Shown here: positions 1 to 8,645 of the stretch, one piece after another | Numbering within the stretch: position 1 is the stretch's first letter | How the letters are laid out: each line of letters begins with the position of its first letter | DNA from: Pseudomonadota bacterium | GTDB lineage: Bacteria; Pseudomonadota; Gammaproteobacteria; Xanthomonadales; Xanthomonadaceae | Assembly (NCBI GenBank): GCA_023423605.1 | Contig: JAFAFF010000068.1 | Coordinates: 1 to 11,510, forward strand | Direction: 5' to 3' | Length of the DNA stretch: 11,510 bases | Translations under genes and position numbers: made by a program | Notes under the pieces: generated by a model | Seen by the model: only the letters and a program-made list of their open reading frames with translations | Databases searched by the model: none | What the model was told of the DNA's origin: nothing

Positions 1-1
1 G

Positions 2-880
2 GGCTACCGCAGCACGCGCGAGCGCATTGCCCTGGCCGAAGACAACCTGCGCGCCGCAGACGATGCCCTGGCGCTGTCGCGCCAGCGCCGTGAACGCGGT
101 GCCGATTCGGACCTGCAGGTGGAGCGCGCGCAGGCGCAGCGGGAACAGCAGCAGGCGTTTATTGCGCCGTTGCAGGCGCAGGCGGACGAGGCGCGCGATG
201 TGCTGGCGTTGATGGTCGGCCGCGAGCCGGGTGCGCTGGATGCGCGGCTGGCCGCGGACAGGCCCTTGCCGCAGCTGCCAGCCACCGTCGTGGTGGATGA
301 CGCGGCTGCGCTGATTCGACGTCGCCCGGATATCCGCAAGGCCGAGCGCGAACTGGCGGCATCGTCGGCGCAGATCGGCCAGGCGCTTTCGGCGTATTTC
401 CCGCAGGTGACGCTGCTGGGTACCATCGGCGCCGGTGCCGGCTCGCTTTCGGACCTTGGCCGGGACTCGGCGGCAACCATCGTTGCGCCGTTCCTGCGCT
501 GGTCGCTGTTCGATTTCGGCGTCAACAAGGCGCGCGTGGCGCAGGCGCGCGCTGGTAACGAGGCACGGCTGGCGGCCTATGAGGGCACGGTGCTGGCGGC
601 ACTGCAGGATGCCAACACGGCCTTGGCGCGCTTCGGGGCGGCAAGGCAGCAGCTGCAGGCGACCATGCGTGCCGAAGCGTCGGCCTCGCGCGCGGCGGCG
701 CTGATGGTGCAGCGCAGGCAGGCGGGCGCCGCCTCGCAGATCGATCTGCTGGACGTGCAGCGGCAACGCCTTGATGCCCAGGATGGGCTGGCGCAGGCGC
801 GCCTGCAGTTGCTGGTGCGTTACGTGGCGCTGCAGAAGAGCCTGGGGTTGGGCTGGGAAGAAGCCCCCGCACCCTTGTAG
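2..880 (+). CDS. NodT-family outer-membrane efflux factor, C-terminal part (5' end outside window)
   Basis: Only the last 292 residues are present; the reading frame is open from base 2 to TAG at 878-880. Family members are roughly 450-500 residues, so about the first third is missing. The product is the outer-membrane channel of a tripartite (RND or MFS type) efflux pump, a trimer that spans the periplasm and outer membrane. The visible part is long Ala/Gln/Arg-rich alpha-helical coiled coil, interrupted by the typical second-half start of OEP repeats: an A-L-I-R-R-R-P-D-I-R motif (about 102 residues into the fragment), then A-x-x-Q-I-G-Q-A and Y-F-P-Q-V. The phrase R-W-S-L-F-D-F-G near 167 is also typical. 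The inner-membrane pump and adaptor genes would be expected upstream and cannot be seen, so I do not assign a specific Sme pump name. The stop codon lies inside a GTAG palindrome (877-900). Family certain, substrate unknown. Confidence 0.93.
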   Translation, partial: GYRSTRERIALAEDNLRAADDALALSRQRRERGADSDLQVERAQAQREQQQAFIAPLQAQADEARDVLALMVGREPGALDARLAADRPLPQLPATVVVDDAAALIRRRPDIRKAERELAASSAQIGQALSAYFPQVTLLGTIGAGAGSLSDLGRDSAATIVAPFLRWSLFDFGVNKARVAQARAGNEARLAAYEGTVLAALQDANTALARFGAARQQLQATMRAEASASRAAALMVQRRQAGAASQIDLLDVQRQRLDAQDGLAQARLQLLVRYVALQKSLGLGWEEAPAPL

Positions 881-900
881 AGCGGGGCTCTGCCCCGCTG
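877..900 (+). repeat. SMAG/REP-type GTAG palindrome (single element)
   Basis: GTAG at 877-880 is followed by a perfect stem: arms 881-888 and 892-899 (AGCGGGGC / GCCCCGCT) with a TCT loop, then G. The same core recurs near 9376-9509 and 11246-11345. A GTAG head plus a short GC-rich hairpin fits the SMAG family of S. maltophilia, mobilised in trans by RAYT-type transposases (established knowledge). Its TAG is the stop codon of the efflux gene. The strong hairpin right after the stop could end transcription or protect the mRNA 3' end, but there is no T-run. Confidence 0.85.
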
Positions 901-922
901 CGCGACTGTCACCGGCTGCCGT

Positions 923-928
923 TAGAAT
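923..928 (+). promoter_or_regulatory. Possible -10 box for potGHI
   Basis: TAGAAT matches TATAAT at 5 of 6 bases and would start transcription near 935, about 30 nt before the potG ATG at 966. No convincing -35 box lies 16-18 bases upstream, so this is a weak call. A GGAG at 956-959 serves as the potG ribosome binding site, 6 nt from the ATG. Confidence 0.35.
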
Positions 929-965
929 GCTTGCCGCTGTCCACTGCCTGCTCCCGGAGCCTGCC

Positions 966-2102
966 ATGTCCGTCGAAGCCCAACCGGAAGCCACCACCGT
1001 CGCGATGGCGGACGAGCCCGGTTACCTGTCCATCCGCGACCTGCGCAAGGAGTTCGATGGCTTCGTCGCCGTGGACGATGTCAGCCTGGACGTGCGCAAG
1101 GGCGAGATCTTCGCGCTGCTGGGCGGATCGGGCAGCGGCAAGTCCACGTTGCTGCGCTGCCTGGGCGGCTTCGAAACGCCGACGAAAGGCAGCATCGTGC
1201 TCGATGGCCAGCGCCTGGATGCGCTGCCGCCGTACAAGCGCCCGGTCAACATGATGTTCCAGTCCTACGCCCTGTTCCCGCACATGACCGTGGAACAGAA
1301 CATCGCCTTCGGGCTCAGGCAGGATGGCCTGGCGACCGATGCCATCCAGCGTCGCGTGGGCGAGATGCTGGAACTGGTGCACATGACACAGCTGGCCAGG
1401 CGCAGGCCCCATCAGTTGTCCGGCGGCCAGCAGCAGCGCGTGGCGCTTGCGCGGTCGCTGGCCAAGGGGCCGAAACTGTTGCTGCTCGACGAGCCCATGG
1501 GCGCGCTGGACAAGAAACTGCGTTCGCAGATGCAGCTGGAACTGGTCAACATCATCGAGACGTCCGGCGTGACGTGCGTGATGGTCACCCATGACCAGGA
1601 AGAAGCGATGACCATGGCCACCCGCATCGCGGTGATGGACGCCGGCTGGATCCAGCAGGTCGGCAAACCCGACGAAGTGTACGAGCAGCCGGCCAACCGT
1701 TTCGTCGCCGGTTTCATCGGATCGGTGAACACCTTCGATGGCGTGATCGATGAGGATCTGCCGGAATATGTCACCGTGCGTACGCCGATGTTTCCGGCGC
1801 CGATCTACATCGCCCACGGCATCACCTGCTATGAAGGGCAGCCGGTCGCATTCGCGCTGCGCCCGGAAAAGGTCATGATCGGCAAGGACGAGCCCGAGGG
1901 GCATACCAACAAGGCGCAGGGCGTCATCGAAGACATCGCTTACTTCGGCAGTCATTCGGTCTACCACGTGCGCCTGCCCAGTGGCGCCAGGGTGCTGGCC
2001 AACTTCGCCAACTCGCAGCGCTGGGCCAGCGATGGCCTGACCTGGGGCGATGCGGTGTGGGTGCATTGGCGCGACAACGACGGCGTGGTGCTCACCTCAT
2101 GA
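966..2102 (+). CDS. potG: Putrescine ABC transporter ATP-binding protein PotG
   Basis: The 378-residue product matches the length of E. coli PotG (377) and closely resembles it over long stretches, e.g. around P-x-N-M-M-F-Q-S-Y-A-L-F-P-H-M-T-V-E. It is the cytoplasmic ATPase that drives import of putrescine through PotH-PotI. Seen in order: Walker A G-x-S-G-S-G-K-S-T at residues 54-61, Q-loop Q99, ABC signature LSGGQ 151-155, Walker B LLLLDEP 171-177 (D175, E176), D-loop A-L-D at 180-182, H-loop H209, then a C-terminal TOBE-type regulatory domain from about 290 with the A-L-R-P-E-K motif. The ATG at 966 is chosen because GGAG at 956-959 precedes it and the similarity begins soon after; the frame is open further upstream, but that stretch runs through the palindrome. 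It overlaps potH by ATGA at 2099-2102. Polyamine rather than other small-molecule specificity is inferred from similarity and the neighbouring permeases. Confidence 0.94.
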   Translation: MSVEAQPEATTVAMADEPGYLSIRDLRKEFDGFVAVDDVSLDVRKGEIFALLGGSGSGKSTLLRCLGGFETPTKGSIVLDGQRLDALPPYKRPVNMMFQSYALFPHMTVEQNIAFGLRQDGLATDAIQRRVGEMLELVHMTQLARRRPHQLSGGQQQRVALARSLAKGPKLLLLDEPMGALDKKLRSQMQLELVNIIETSGVTCVMVTHDQEEAMTMATRIAVMDAGWIQQVGKPDEVYEQPANRFVAGFIGSVNTFDGVIDEDLPEYVTVRTPMFPAPIYIAHGITCYEGQPVAFALRPEKVMIGKDEPEGHTNKAQGVIEDIAYFGSHSVYHVRLPSGARVLANFANSQRWASDGLTWGDAVWVHWRDNDGVVLTS

Positions 2103-3010
2103 GCACGACCGGCCTGAAGCGCTGGCTGCCGGGCCTGCGCGCCAACGTCATCGGCGTACCCTACCTGTGGTTGCTGCTGTTCTTCGCGGTGCCGTTCGCG
2201 ATCATCCTGATGATTTCCTTCGCGCATACCCGGGTGGGCTCGCCGCCCTATACCTGGCTGCTGCAGTACGTGGATGGTGCGTTCTCGCTCCGGCTCAACC
2301 TGGAAAACTACCTGCAGCTGGCGCGCGACCCGCAGTACCTGCTGGCTTACCTGAGCTCCTTCCGGATCGCCGCGGTCTCCACCGTGCTCACCCTGCTGAT
2401 CGGCTACCCGATGGCGTATGCCATCGCCAGGATGTCGCCGTCCTCGCGCAACGTCATGATGATGCTGGTGGTGCTGCCGTCGTGGACGTCGTTCCTGATC
2501 CGTGTATATGCGTGGATCGGCATCCTGGACCGCAACGGCCTGCTCAACCAGCTGCTGCTGAAGATCGGGCTGATCGATCAGCCACTGCGCATCCTGTACA
2601 CGCCCACGGCGGCCTACATCGGCATCGTGTACTGCTACCTGCCGTTCATGGTGCTGCCGTTGTACGCGAACCTGGTCAAGCACGACCAGCGGCTGCTGGA
2701 GGCTGCCTACGACCTCGGCGCGCGGCCGTGGCAGGCCTTCCTGCGCATCACCCTGCCGCTGTCGAAGGCGGCCATCATCGCCGGCTGCATGCTGGTGATG
2801 ATTCCGGCGGTGGGTGAATTCGTCATACCGGAAATGCTCGGTGGCCCGGACACGCTGATGATCGGCCGGGTGCTGTGGGGCGAATTCTTCAACAACCGCA
2901 ACTGGCCGGTCGCCTCGGCGGTGGCGGTGGTGATGTTGTTGCTGCTGCTGGTGCCGATCTTCCTGTTCAACCGTTCCCAGCAGCGCCTGCTGGAAGGACG
3001 GCAGGCATGA
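2099..3010 (+). CDS. potH: Putrescine ABC transporter permease PotH
   Basis: A 303-residue inner-membrane permease of the binding-protein-dependent type (E. coli PotH is 317). About six hydrophobic helices are visible, near residues 19-41, 87-109, 118-141, 169-193, 224-246 and 270-291. The cytoplasmic EAA loop, which docks on the PotG ATPase, is at 201-221 (E-A-A-Y-D-L-G-A, later I-T-L-P-L). Phrases such as L-P-S-W-T-S-F-L-I-R-V-Y-A-W and G-E-F-V-I-P-E-M-L-G-G-P-D are typical of PotH. The start is the ATG at 2099, sharing ATGA with the potG stop. An in-frame ATG at 2057 lies inside potG and would add an unlikely basic stretch. There is no clear Shine-Dalgarno before 2099, so translation probably depends on coupling to potG. 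It pairs with PotI to form the membrane channel. Confidence 0.94.
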   Translation: MSTTGLKRWLPGLRANVIGVPYLWLLLFFAVPFAIILMISFAHTRVGSPPYTWLLQYVDGAFSLRLNLENYLQLARDPQYLLAYLSSFRIAAVSTVLTLLIGYPMAYAIARMSPSSRNVMMMLVVLPSWTSFLIRVYAWIGILDRNGLLNQLLLKIGLIDQPLRILYTPTAAYIGIVYCYLPFMVLPLYANLVKHDQRLLEAAYDLGARPWQAFLRITLPLSKAAIIAGCMLVMIPAVGEFVIPEMLGGPDTLMIGRVLWGEFFNNRNWPVASAVAVVMLLLLLVPIFLFNRSQQRLLEGRQA

Positions 3011-3852
3011 ATACCCTGCGCGGTTACCGCTGGATGGGGTGGGGCGCGCTGGCGCTGGGCTTTGCGTTCCTGTACCTGCCGATCCTGCTGCTGGTGCTGT
3101 TCTCCTTCAACAGTTCGCGGCTGGCCACGGTGTGGGCGGGATTTTCCACCCGCTGGTACGGCGAACTGTTCAACGACCGTGCCTTGATGGATGCACTGTG
3201 GATGAGCCTGAAGGTCGCCTTCTGGACCGCCTGCGCCGCCACCGTGCTGGGCACCATGGCCGCCATGGTGATGACCCGCTTCCAGCGTTTTCGTGGAAAA
3301 TCGGCCTTCAGCGCGCTGATCACCGCGCCGCTGGTGATGCCCGATGTCATCCTGGGGATCTCGCTGATGACGCTGCTGGTGTCGATGGGCGGCGTGCCGG
3401 GGTTTCCCGCGCGCGGTGCGGCGACCATCTGGCTCGCCCACGTCACCTTTACCCTGGCGTTCGTCACCGTGGTGGTTTCGTCGCGCCTGCAGGAACTGGA
3501 CATATCGCTGGAAGAAGCGGCAATGGACCTGGGGGCCAGCCGCCTGACGGTGTTCCTGAAGATCACCCTGCCGATCATCGCGCCGGCACTGCTGGCCGGC
3601 TGGTTGCTGGCGTTCACGCTGTCGCTGGATGACGTGGTGATCGCCAGCTTCGTCGCCGGCCCCAGTTCCACCACGCTGCCGATGAAGGTGTTCGCCTCGG
3701 TCCGCATGGGCATCAGCCCGAAGATCAACGCGCTGGCAACGTTGATGGTGTCGGTGGTGGCCGTCGCCGCGGTGATCGGCTGGTACGTCACCGCGCGGGC
3801 CGACAAACGCCGCCAGCGCGACCTGCAGCTGGCCCGGCAGGACAAGGGCTGA
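3007..3852 (+). CDS. potI: Putrescine ABC transporter permease PotI
   Basis: A 281-residue permease, the same length as E. coli PotI. Hydrophobic helices lie near residues 11-34, 64-90, 102-127, 139-159, 190-215 and 242-262. The EAA loop is at 170-190 (E-A-A-M-D-L-G-A-S, then I-T-L-P-I), and the phrase F-T-L-S-L-D-D-V-V-I-A-S-F-V-A-G-P at 203-219 is characteristic of the PotC/PotI side of polyamine transporters. The C-terminus is a short basic cytoplasmic tail. The ATG at 3007 overlaps the potH stop as ATGA (3007-3010), with a good ribosome binding site, GGAAGGA at 2992-2998. It is the third gene of the potGHI unit. The binding protein PotF, which delivers substrate and gives specificity, is not found in this window. 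Confidence 0.94.
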   Translation: MNTLRGYRWMGWGALALGFAFLYLPILLLVLFSFNSSRLATVWAGFSTRWYGELFNDRALMDALWMSLKVAFWTACAATVLGTMAAMVMTRFQRFRGKSAFSALITAPLVMPDVILGISLMTLLVSMGGVPGFPARGAATIWLAHVTFTLAFVTVVVSSRLQELDISLEEAAMDLGASRLTVFLKITLPIIAPALLAGWLLAFTLSLDDVVIASFVAGPSSTTLPMKVFASVRMGISPKINALATLMVSVVAVAAVIGWYVTARADKRRQRDLQLARQDKG

Positions 3853-3951
3853 GCCGCCTGCCGGGTGCGGCGCGGGGCTGCGGCCCTGCCACGCAACATC
3901 GGACTCACGAGGGCAGGCGCACAATGGCGGCCTGTTTCAAGGAGACATCCG
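3853..3951 (+). other. potI-sad gap with weak hairpins and the sad ribosome binding site
   Basis: This 99-bp spacer holds two short GC hairpins, GCCGC/GCGGC at 3853-3857/3867-3871 and GGGC/GCCC at 3875-3878/3883-3886, with no T-run, so it is not a convincing terminator. A strong ribosome binding site AAGGAG (3939-3944) sits 7 nt before the sad ATG. I see no good promoter. Read-through from potGHI into sad is plausible but not shown. Confidence 0.5.
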
Positions 3952-5316
3952 ATGACTGTCGAAATCGTCAACCCGACCACCGGCAAGGTGGATTACCGCC
4001 ATGAGCTGCTGGACAGCTCGGGCATCGAACGGCGCCTGCAGGCGGCGGCCGATGCGTTTCCCGGCTGGGCAGCCCGTTCGCTGCAGGACCGCGCGTCGCT
4101 GCTGACGGCCATCGCCGCGCAGTTGCGCCGCCGTCGCGACGACCTGCAGCGGACGATGACCCGCGAGATGGGCAAGCTGAAGGCCGAGGCGCTGGCCGAA
4201 GTGGACAAATGCGCCGCCGCGTGCGAGTTCTATGCCGGCCACGCCGCGGAATATCTGCAGCCGCAGTCCATTCCGACCGAGGCCCAGCGCAGTTATGTGC
4301 GCTACGAACCGATCGGCTGCGTGTTCGCGGTGATGCCCTGGAACTTCCCGATCTGGCAGGTATTCCGTTTCCTCGCGCCTGCGTTCATGGCGGGCAACGT
4401 GGCCCTGCTCAAGCACGCCAGCAACGTGCCGCAGTGTGCGGACCTGATTTTCGAGGTGGTACGCGACGCAGGCCTGCCTGCCGGCGTGTTCGACGTGCTG
4501 CACATCGACAACGACCAGGCGGCGGAGGTTCTGCGCGATCGCAGGGTGAAGGCGGTGACGCTGACCGGCAGCGAGCGTGCAGGGCGTTCCATTGCTGGCA
4601 ACGCCGGTGAGCAGCTGAAGAAGTGCGTCATGGAACTGGGCGGCAGCGATGCCTTCGTGGTGCTGGACGATGCCGACCTCGACAGCACCGTGGCCGCAGC
4701 GGTGAAGTCCCGCTTCGACAACAGCGGGCAGACCTGCATCGCGGCCAAGCGCTTCATCGTGGTGGATGCGGTGGCCGATGAATTCACCCGGCGTTTCGTG
4801 CAGGCCGCCGGGGAGCTCCGCTATGGCGATCCGCAGGACGACAACACTACGCTGGCGCCGATGGCCCGTGCGGACCTGCGCGAGGAATTGCACAGGCAGG
4901 TACAGGAAAGTGTTGGCAAGGGCGCGCGCGTGCTGGTCGGCGGCGAGTCTGTCGAAGGTACCCACGCCGGTTATGCGGCGACGGTGCTGGACCAGGTGGG
5001 GCCGGGCATGCCGGCCTACGACCAGGAGCTGTTCGGACCGGTGGCGGCGGTGATCCGCGTGCGCGACGAAGACGATGCGCTGCGCGTGGCCAACGATACC
5101 CGGTTCGGCCTGGGCGGCAGCGTGTGGACGGCCGATGCGCGGCGTGGCGAAGCCTTTGCCCAACGCATGGAATGCGGCGCGGCGTTCGTCAATGCCATCG
5201 TCAAGAGCGATGCGCGTTTGCCATTCGGTGGGACCAAGGAATCCGGTTTCGGTCGCGAGCTGGCAGAACATGGCATCCATGAGTTCATGAACATCAAGTC
5301 CGTTTACGTCGCCTGA
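3952..5316 (+). CDS. sad: Succinate-semialdehyde dehydrogenase, Sad (YneI) type
   Basis: A 454-residue aldehyde dehydrogenase closely resembling E. coli Sad/YneI (462). It oxidises succinic semialdehyde to succinate with NAD(P)+, the last step of GABA and putrescine breakdown. Visible family marks: M-P-W-N-F-P at 128-133 with the oxyanion Asn131; K154 in the cofactor-binding L-L-K-H stretch; the Rossmann-associated T-G-S at 205-207; general base E228 in M-E-L-G-G; catalytic C262 in S-G-Q-T-C; E359 in Q-E-L-F-G-P-V; and the C-terminal F-G-G-T-K-E-S-G-F-G-R-E-L at 425-437. The start at 3952 is supported by AAGGAG 7 nt upstream. It follows potGHI on the same strand after 99 bp, which fits joint use of putrescine as carbon and nitrogen source. 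Family is certain. Succinic semialdehyde is the best substrate guess; other short semialdehydes or aldehydes remain possible. Confidence 0.9.
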   Translation: MTVEIVNPTTGKVDYRHELLDSSGIERRLQAAADAFPGWAARSLQDRASLLTAIAAQLRRRRDDLQRTMTREMGKLKAEALAEVDKCAAACEFYAGHAAEYLQPQSIPTEAQRSYVRYEPIGCVFAVMPWNFPIWQVFRFLAPAFMAGNVALLKHASNVPQCADLIFEVVRDAGLPAGVFDVLHIDNDQAAEVLRDRRVKAVTLTGSERAGRSIAGNAGEQLKKCVMELGGSDAFVVLDDADLDSTVAAAVKSRFDNSGQTCIAAKRFIVVDAVADEFTRRFVQAAGELRYGDPQDDNTTLAPMARADLREELHRQVQESVGKGARVLVGGESVEGTHAGYAATVLDQVGPGMPAYDQELFGPVAAVIRVRDEDDALRVANDTRFGLGGSVWTADARRGEAFAQRMECGAAFVNAIVKSDARLPFGGTKESGFGRELAEHGIHEFMNIKSVYVA

Positions 5317-5324
5317 CCGGAGCA

Positions 5325-5440
5325 GAGCGGTGGGTATCGACCGTTGGTCGATACAGTTGGTTTGACAGAGTGGTGGGTATCGACCGTTGGTCGGTACAGT
5401 TGGTTTGACAGAGTGGTGGGTATCGACCGTTGGTCGATAC
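5325..5440. repeat. Three tandem 43-bp hairpin repeats at a convergent gene junction
   Basis: Units begin at 5325, 5368 and 5411; the third ends after its hairpin at 5440. Each has GTGG followed by GTATCGACC-GTT-GGTCGATAC. Stems lie at 5334-5354, 5377-5397 and 5420-5440 and are perfect in units 1 and 3. Unit 2 has one change (GGTCGGTAC) that would still pair as U-G in RNA. The 13-bp linker from AGTTGG to GACA is identical in both copies. The GTGG head and 9-bp stem suggest a different REP/SMAG subfamily from the GTAG elements elsewhere. The array lies between the sad stop (5314-5316) and the corA stop (5445-5447), so it is likely a two-way terminator or mRNA 3'-end structure (inference; there are no long T-runs). 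Confidence 0.88.
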
Positions 5441-5444
5441 GCCC

Positions 5445-6446
5445 TTACAACCACTTCACGCGCTTGAACAGGCGATACAGGCCCACGCACACCGCCGCCA
5501 CACCAACGATCACCAGCGGATAGGCCCAGGGCTTGTCCAGCTCCGGCATGTGGGTGAAGTTCATGCCATACCAACTGGTTATCAGCGTCGGTGCCGCCAG
5601 CAGCGCGGCCCACGCACCGAGCCGCTTCACCGTTTCGCCCTGCGCCAGCGTCACCAGCGAAAGATTCACGCTCAGCGCGGTGCCGAGCATCTCCCGCAGC
5701 GTATCGATCACATCGCTGATGCGCACCGCATGGTCATGCACATCGCGGACATAGAGTTTCACTTCATCGGGTATCAGCCCGCTTTCCGCCGGGTAGCGGC
5801 GCAGCTGCGCCAGTACGTCCTGCAGCGGCGCCACCGCCATGCGCATCTTGTTGAGTTCGCGCTTGAGCTCGTACAGGCGGACCACCGTGGTGCGCTTGTA
5901 GTTCTCCGCGAAGATGTCCTTTTCTAGCAGATCCAGCGTGTCGCGGAAGCGGTTGGTGATTGGCAGGTAGTTGTCGACCACGAAATCCAGCACGGCGTAC
6001 AGGCAGTACGATGGTCCCATCCGCAGCAGCTGCGGCTCACGTTCAACCCGCGCACGCACCGGCGCATAGGACAGCGATGCGCCGTGCCGCACTGTCACCA
6101 GGAACCGTGGGCCAACGAAGGCGTGCGTTTCGCCATACTGGATGTGCTCGTCGACCATCTGCGCGGTGGTGACCACCACGAACAGCGAATGGCCGTAGGT
6201 TTCCACCTTGGGACGCTGGTGCGCGTTGCGCGCGTCCTCGATGGCGAGGTCGTGCAGGCAGAACTCCTGCTGCAGCTTCAGCAGCACCTCGTCGGACGGA
6301 TCGTACAGGCCGACCCATACGAAACCATCGCCGCTGGCGATGACGTCGCTGATCGCATCCAGGCTGACATCATGGCGTCGGCCCGCATCGTCATAGTGGA
6401 CGCAGTTGATGACCGACGCGGGGTTGCCATTGGCGGGATGCGACAT
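5445..6446 (-). CDS. corA: CorA-family magnesium/cobalt transporter
   Basis: A 333-residue CorA-type channel for Mg2+ (also Co2+, Ni2+), a homopentamer of the inner membrane. The N-terminal two-thirds is the soluble alpha/beta and long-helix cytoplasmic funnel, including D-L-A-I-E-D-A-R-N-x-H-Q-R-P-K at 66-80. Two C-terminal transmembrane helices follow, near 276-293 and 308-328. Between them are the diagnostic GMN pore motif at 294-296 and M-P-E-L at 300-303. The C-terminus is basic (K-R-V-K-W-L), as usual. I chose the ATG at 6446; a GTG at 6455 in the same frame is possible and would add three residues. Neither has a strong Shine-Dalgarno, and the gene starts 15 nt (or 6 nt) after the preceding stop, so it is probably translated by coupling at the end of a corC-DUF4105-corA operon. 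Transport is certain by motif; which metal matters in the cell is not shown. Confidence 0.95.
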   Translation of the reverse strand: MSHPANGNPASVINCVHYDDAGRRHDVSLDAISDVIASGDGFVWVGLYDPSDEVLLKLQQEFCLHDLAIEDARNAHQRPKVETYGHSLFVVVTTAQMVDEHIQYGETHAFVGPRFLVTVRHGASLSYAPVRARVEREPQLLRMGPSYCLYAVLDFVVDNYLPITNRFRDTLDLLEKDIFAENYKRTTVVRLYELKRELNKMRMAVAPLQDVLAQLRRYPAESGLIPDEVKLYVRDVHDHAVRISDVIDTLREMLGTALSVNLSLVTLAQGETVKRLGAWAALLAAPTLITSWYGMNFTHMPELDKPWAYPLVIVGVAAVCVGLYRLFKRVKWL

Positions 6447-6461
6447 GCCAGGCACCGCGCG

Positions 6462-7723
6462 TCAGCGGCCGTGTGCCGGCACGCGCGGCGTGCGACCCAG
6501 GGTCCATGCCAGCGCCGCATGCACCGGCAGCAGCAGCACGATCCACTGCAGGTTGAACTGCGCCTGCAGGCTCAGCCAATGCAGGACCAGTCCGGCCAGT
6601 GACAGTCCGGCCACCAGCCACAGCATCGCGCCGAACCAGCGTCCGGGCGCGCGGCGGCGCAGCAGCTGCCACGCGCCGGCCAGCAACAGCAGGCAGAGCG
6701 GCGAAAGCTGCATCAGGTTGCGGTTCGCCCACGCTGCATGGTGGTCGCTGCACGCCCACAGGAACACCAGTACGCCGCCGGCGATGCCGCACAGCAGCCA
6801 GAAGGGTGTGGCCAGCACGGCCAGCAGCCGCGGACGGGTGCGCAGCGCCATGACGCCGGCAGCCAGCGCCAGCCCCACCAGCAGCCAGGGCCACCATTGC
6901 CGCGCCCGTTCCTTCGGCTCGGCGGCGATGCGGTGGGCAAGCAACCGCTGTTCGGACTGCACCAGGGGGCGTCCCTCGCTGTTGTGCACCTGGCGCAGCG
7001 CGTCGGCCAGGCGCATCGGCACGAAGGCTTCCTGCCAGCGCGACAACGGCTGGTCGGCAAACGGGCCCAGTCCCAGGTCGAAGCCCAGCCACATCCAGGG
7101 CGCGGGAGAGGCCAGGCGTACGGATTCGCTGCGGTAGGTGTTGCCACGCGAGCGTCCGGAAAGCTGTGCATGCAGGCCGCCCTCCATCGCTTTGTCCAGG
7201 GTGTCGCGGACCATCGTGGCGCAGTTGGCCGTGTAGTAATCGTAGCGGTAGCGTGCGTTTTCCGGCCGCGACCGTTCGCTCAGATCGGCGGCGATGGTCT
7301 GCGCCTGCCGGGCGGGCAGGTCCAGCCATTGCACGCTCGCGCCGCGGCCGCTTTCGTCGTAGTAGGAAAGGTCCTGCTGCAACGGCAACGCCACCAGGTA
7401 ATACATCATCTCGCCGCGCGCAAAGCGGCTGACGAAATCCGGCTCGCCCGGATCGAAATAACCGAAGTTGTAGGACGTGGCCGCGCCGGTCAGCGGATCT
7501 TCGACCACGATGGCGTCATGGCCGAAGCGTTCGAAGAAGATGGTTCCGGGCTGCATCGTCACCACGCCGATGCGCGGCACGCCGGCAACGGCAGGTTCAC
7601 TGGTTGCCTGCGCGTCGGCTCCGCTGGTGCCCGAAGGGGCCTGCGCGAAGGCAGGCAATCCCAGCAGGCCAGCCAGCATCAGCATGGCCAGCCACACGGT
7701 CAGCAGCGTTCCAGCGCGACGCT

Positions 7724-7727
<4 letters not shown>
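6462..7727 (-). CDS. Inner-membrane protein with periplasmic DUF4105 (Lnb N-terminal-type) domain
   Basis: 421 residues. A signal/anchor sequence at 1-30 ends in A-F-A-Q-A. A periplasmic domain of about 50-270 follows, then about five hydrophobic helices near 278-295, 300-325, 340-355, 364-386 and 392-410. The soluble part matches what I know as DUF4105, now called the Lnb N-terminal periplasmic domain: F-F-E-R-F-G-H-D-A with H70, Y-N-F-G-Y-F-D at 86-92, and Y-Y-T-A-N-C-A-T with C169. H70 and C169 look like a Cys-His catalytic pair (inference). The TTG start at 7727 is supported by AGGAG 5 nt upstream and by overlap with the corC stop (TTGA, 7724-7727); the next in-frame start codons would cut the signal sequence. 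From memory, the domain name comes from a lipoprotein N-acyltransferase of Bacteroides. This gene holds the place after corC that lnt holds in E. coli. Domain call is firm, function is not. Confidence 0.85.
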
Positions 7728-8605
<878 letters not shown>

Positions 8606-8611
8606 CTCTGG

Positions 8612-8635
8612 AAAAAAGGCACCCGGCAGGCCGGG
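8612..8635 (-). terminator. Terminator-like hairpin in the corC leader (possible attenuator)
   Basis: Read on the - strand: a GC stem CCCGG/CCGGG with a CCTG tetraloop (8635 to 8622), then TGCC and a run of six T (8617 to 8612), ending 6 nt before the corC ATG. This has the form of a rho-independent terminator. It lies downstream of the promoter candidate at 8646-8673, so it may end transcripts of the upstream gene or act as an attenuator for corC. An alternative pairing exists: GCACCC at 8619-8624 with GGGTGC at 8640-8645, which would exclude the terminator stem. Confidence 0.5.
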
Positions 8636-8645
8636 CGTTGGGTGC

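Noticed and set aside
909..2066. 385-codon open frame on the - strand, antisense to potG
   Set aside because: His/Gln/Asp-rich shadow of a gene whose Walker and signature motifs are all intact; no ribosome binding site or known motif.
2707..3924. 405-codon open frame on the - strand, antisense to potH and potI
   Set aside because: Low-complexity His/Gln/Arg composition typical of antisense frames in GC-rich genes; potH and potI are clear.
3897..3925. Promoter for sad with -10 CACAAT at 3920-3925
   Set aside because: The -10 match is modest and the expected -35 position has no TTGACA-like sequence.
5325..5440. Possible CRISPR array
   Set aside because: Only three units, the linkers are identical to each other rather than unique spacers, and there are no cas genes. 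It is a tandem hairpin repeat.
3937..5613. 558-codon open frame on the - strand, antisense to sad and crossing the hairpin array
   Set aside because: It mirrors the sad gene in a GC-rich genome, has biased His/Arg/Gly-rich composition with no recognisable motif, and runs through repeats and the corA end. Sad has full catalytic motifs.
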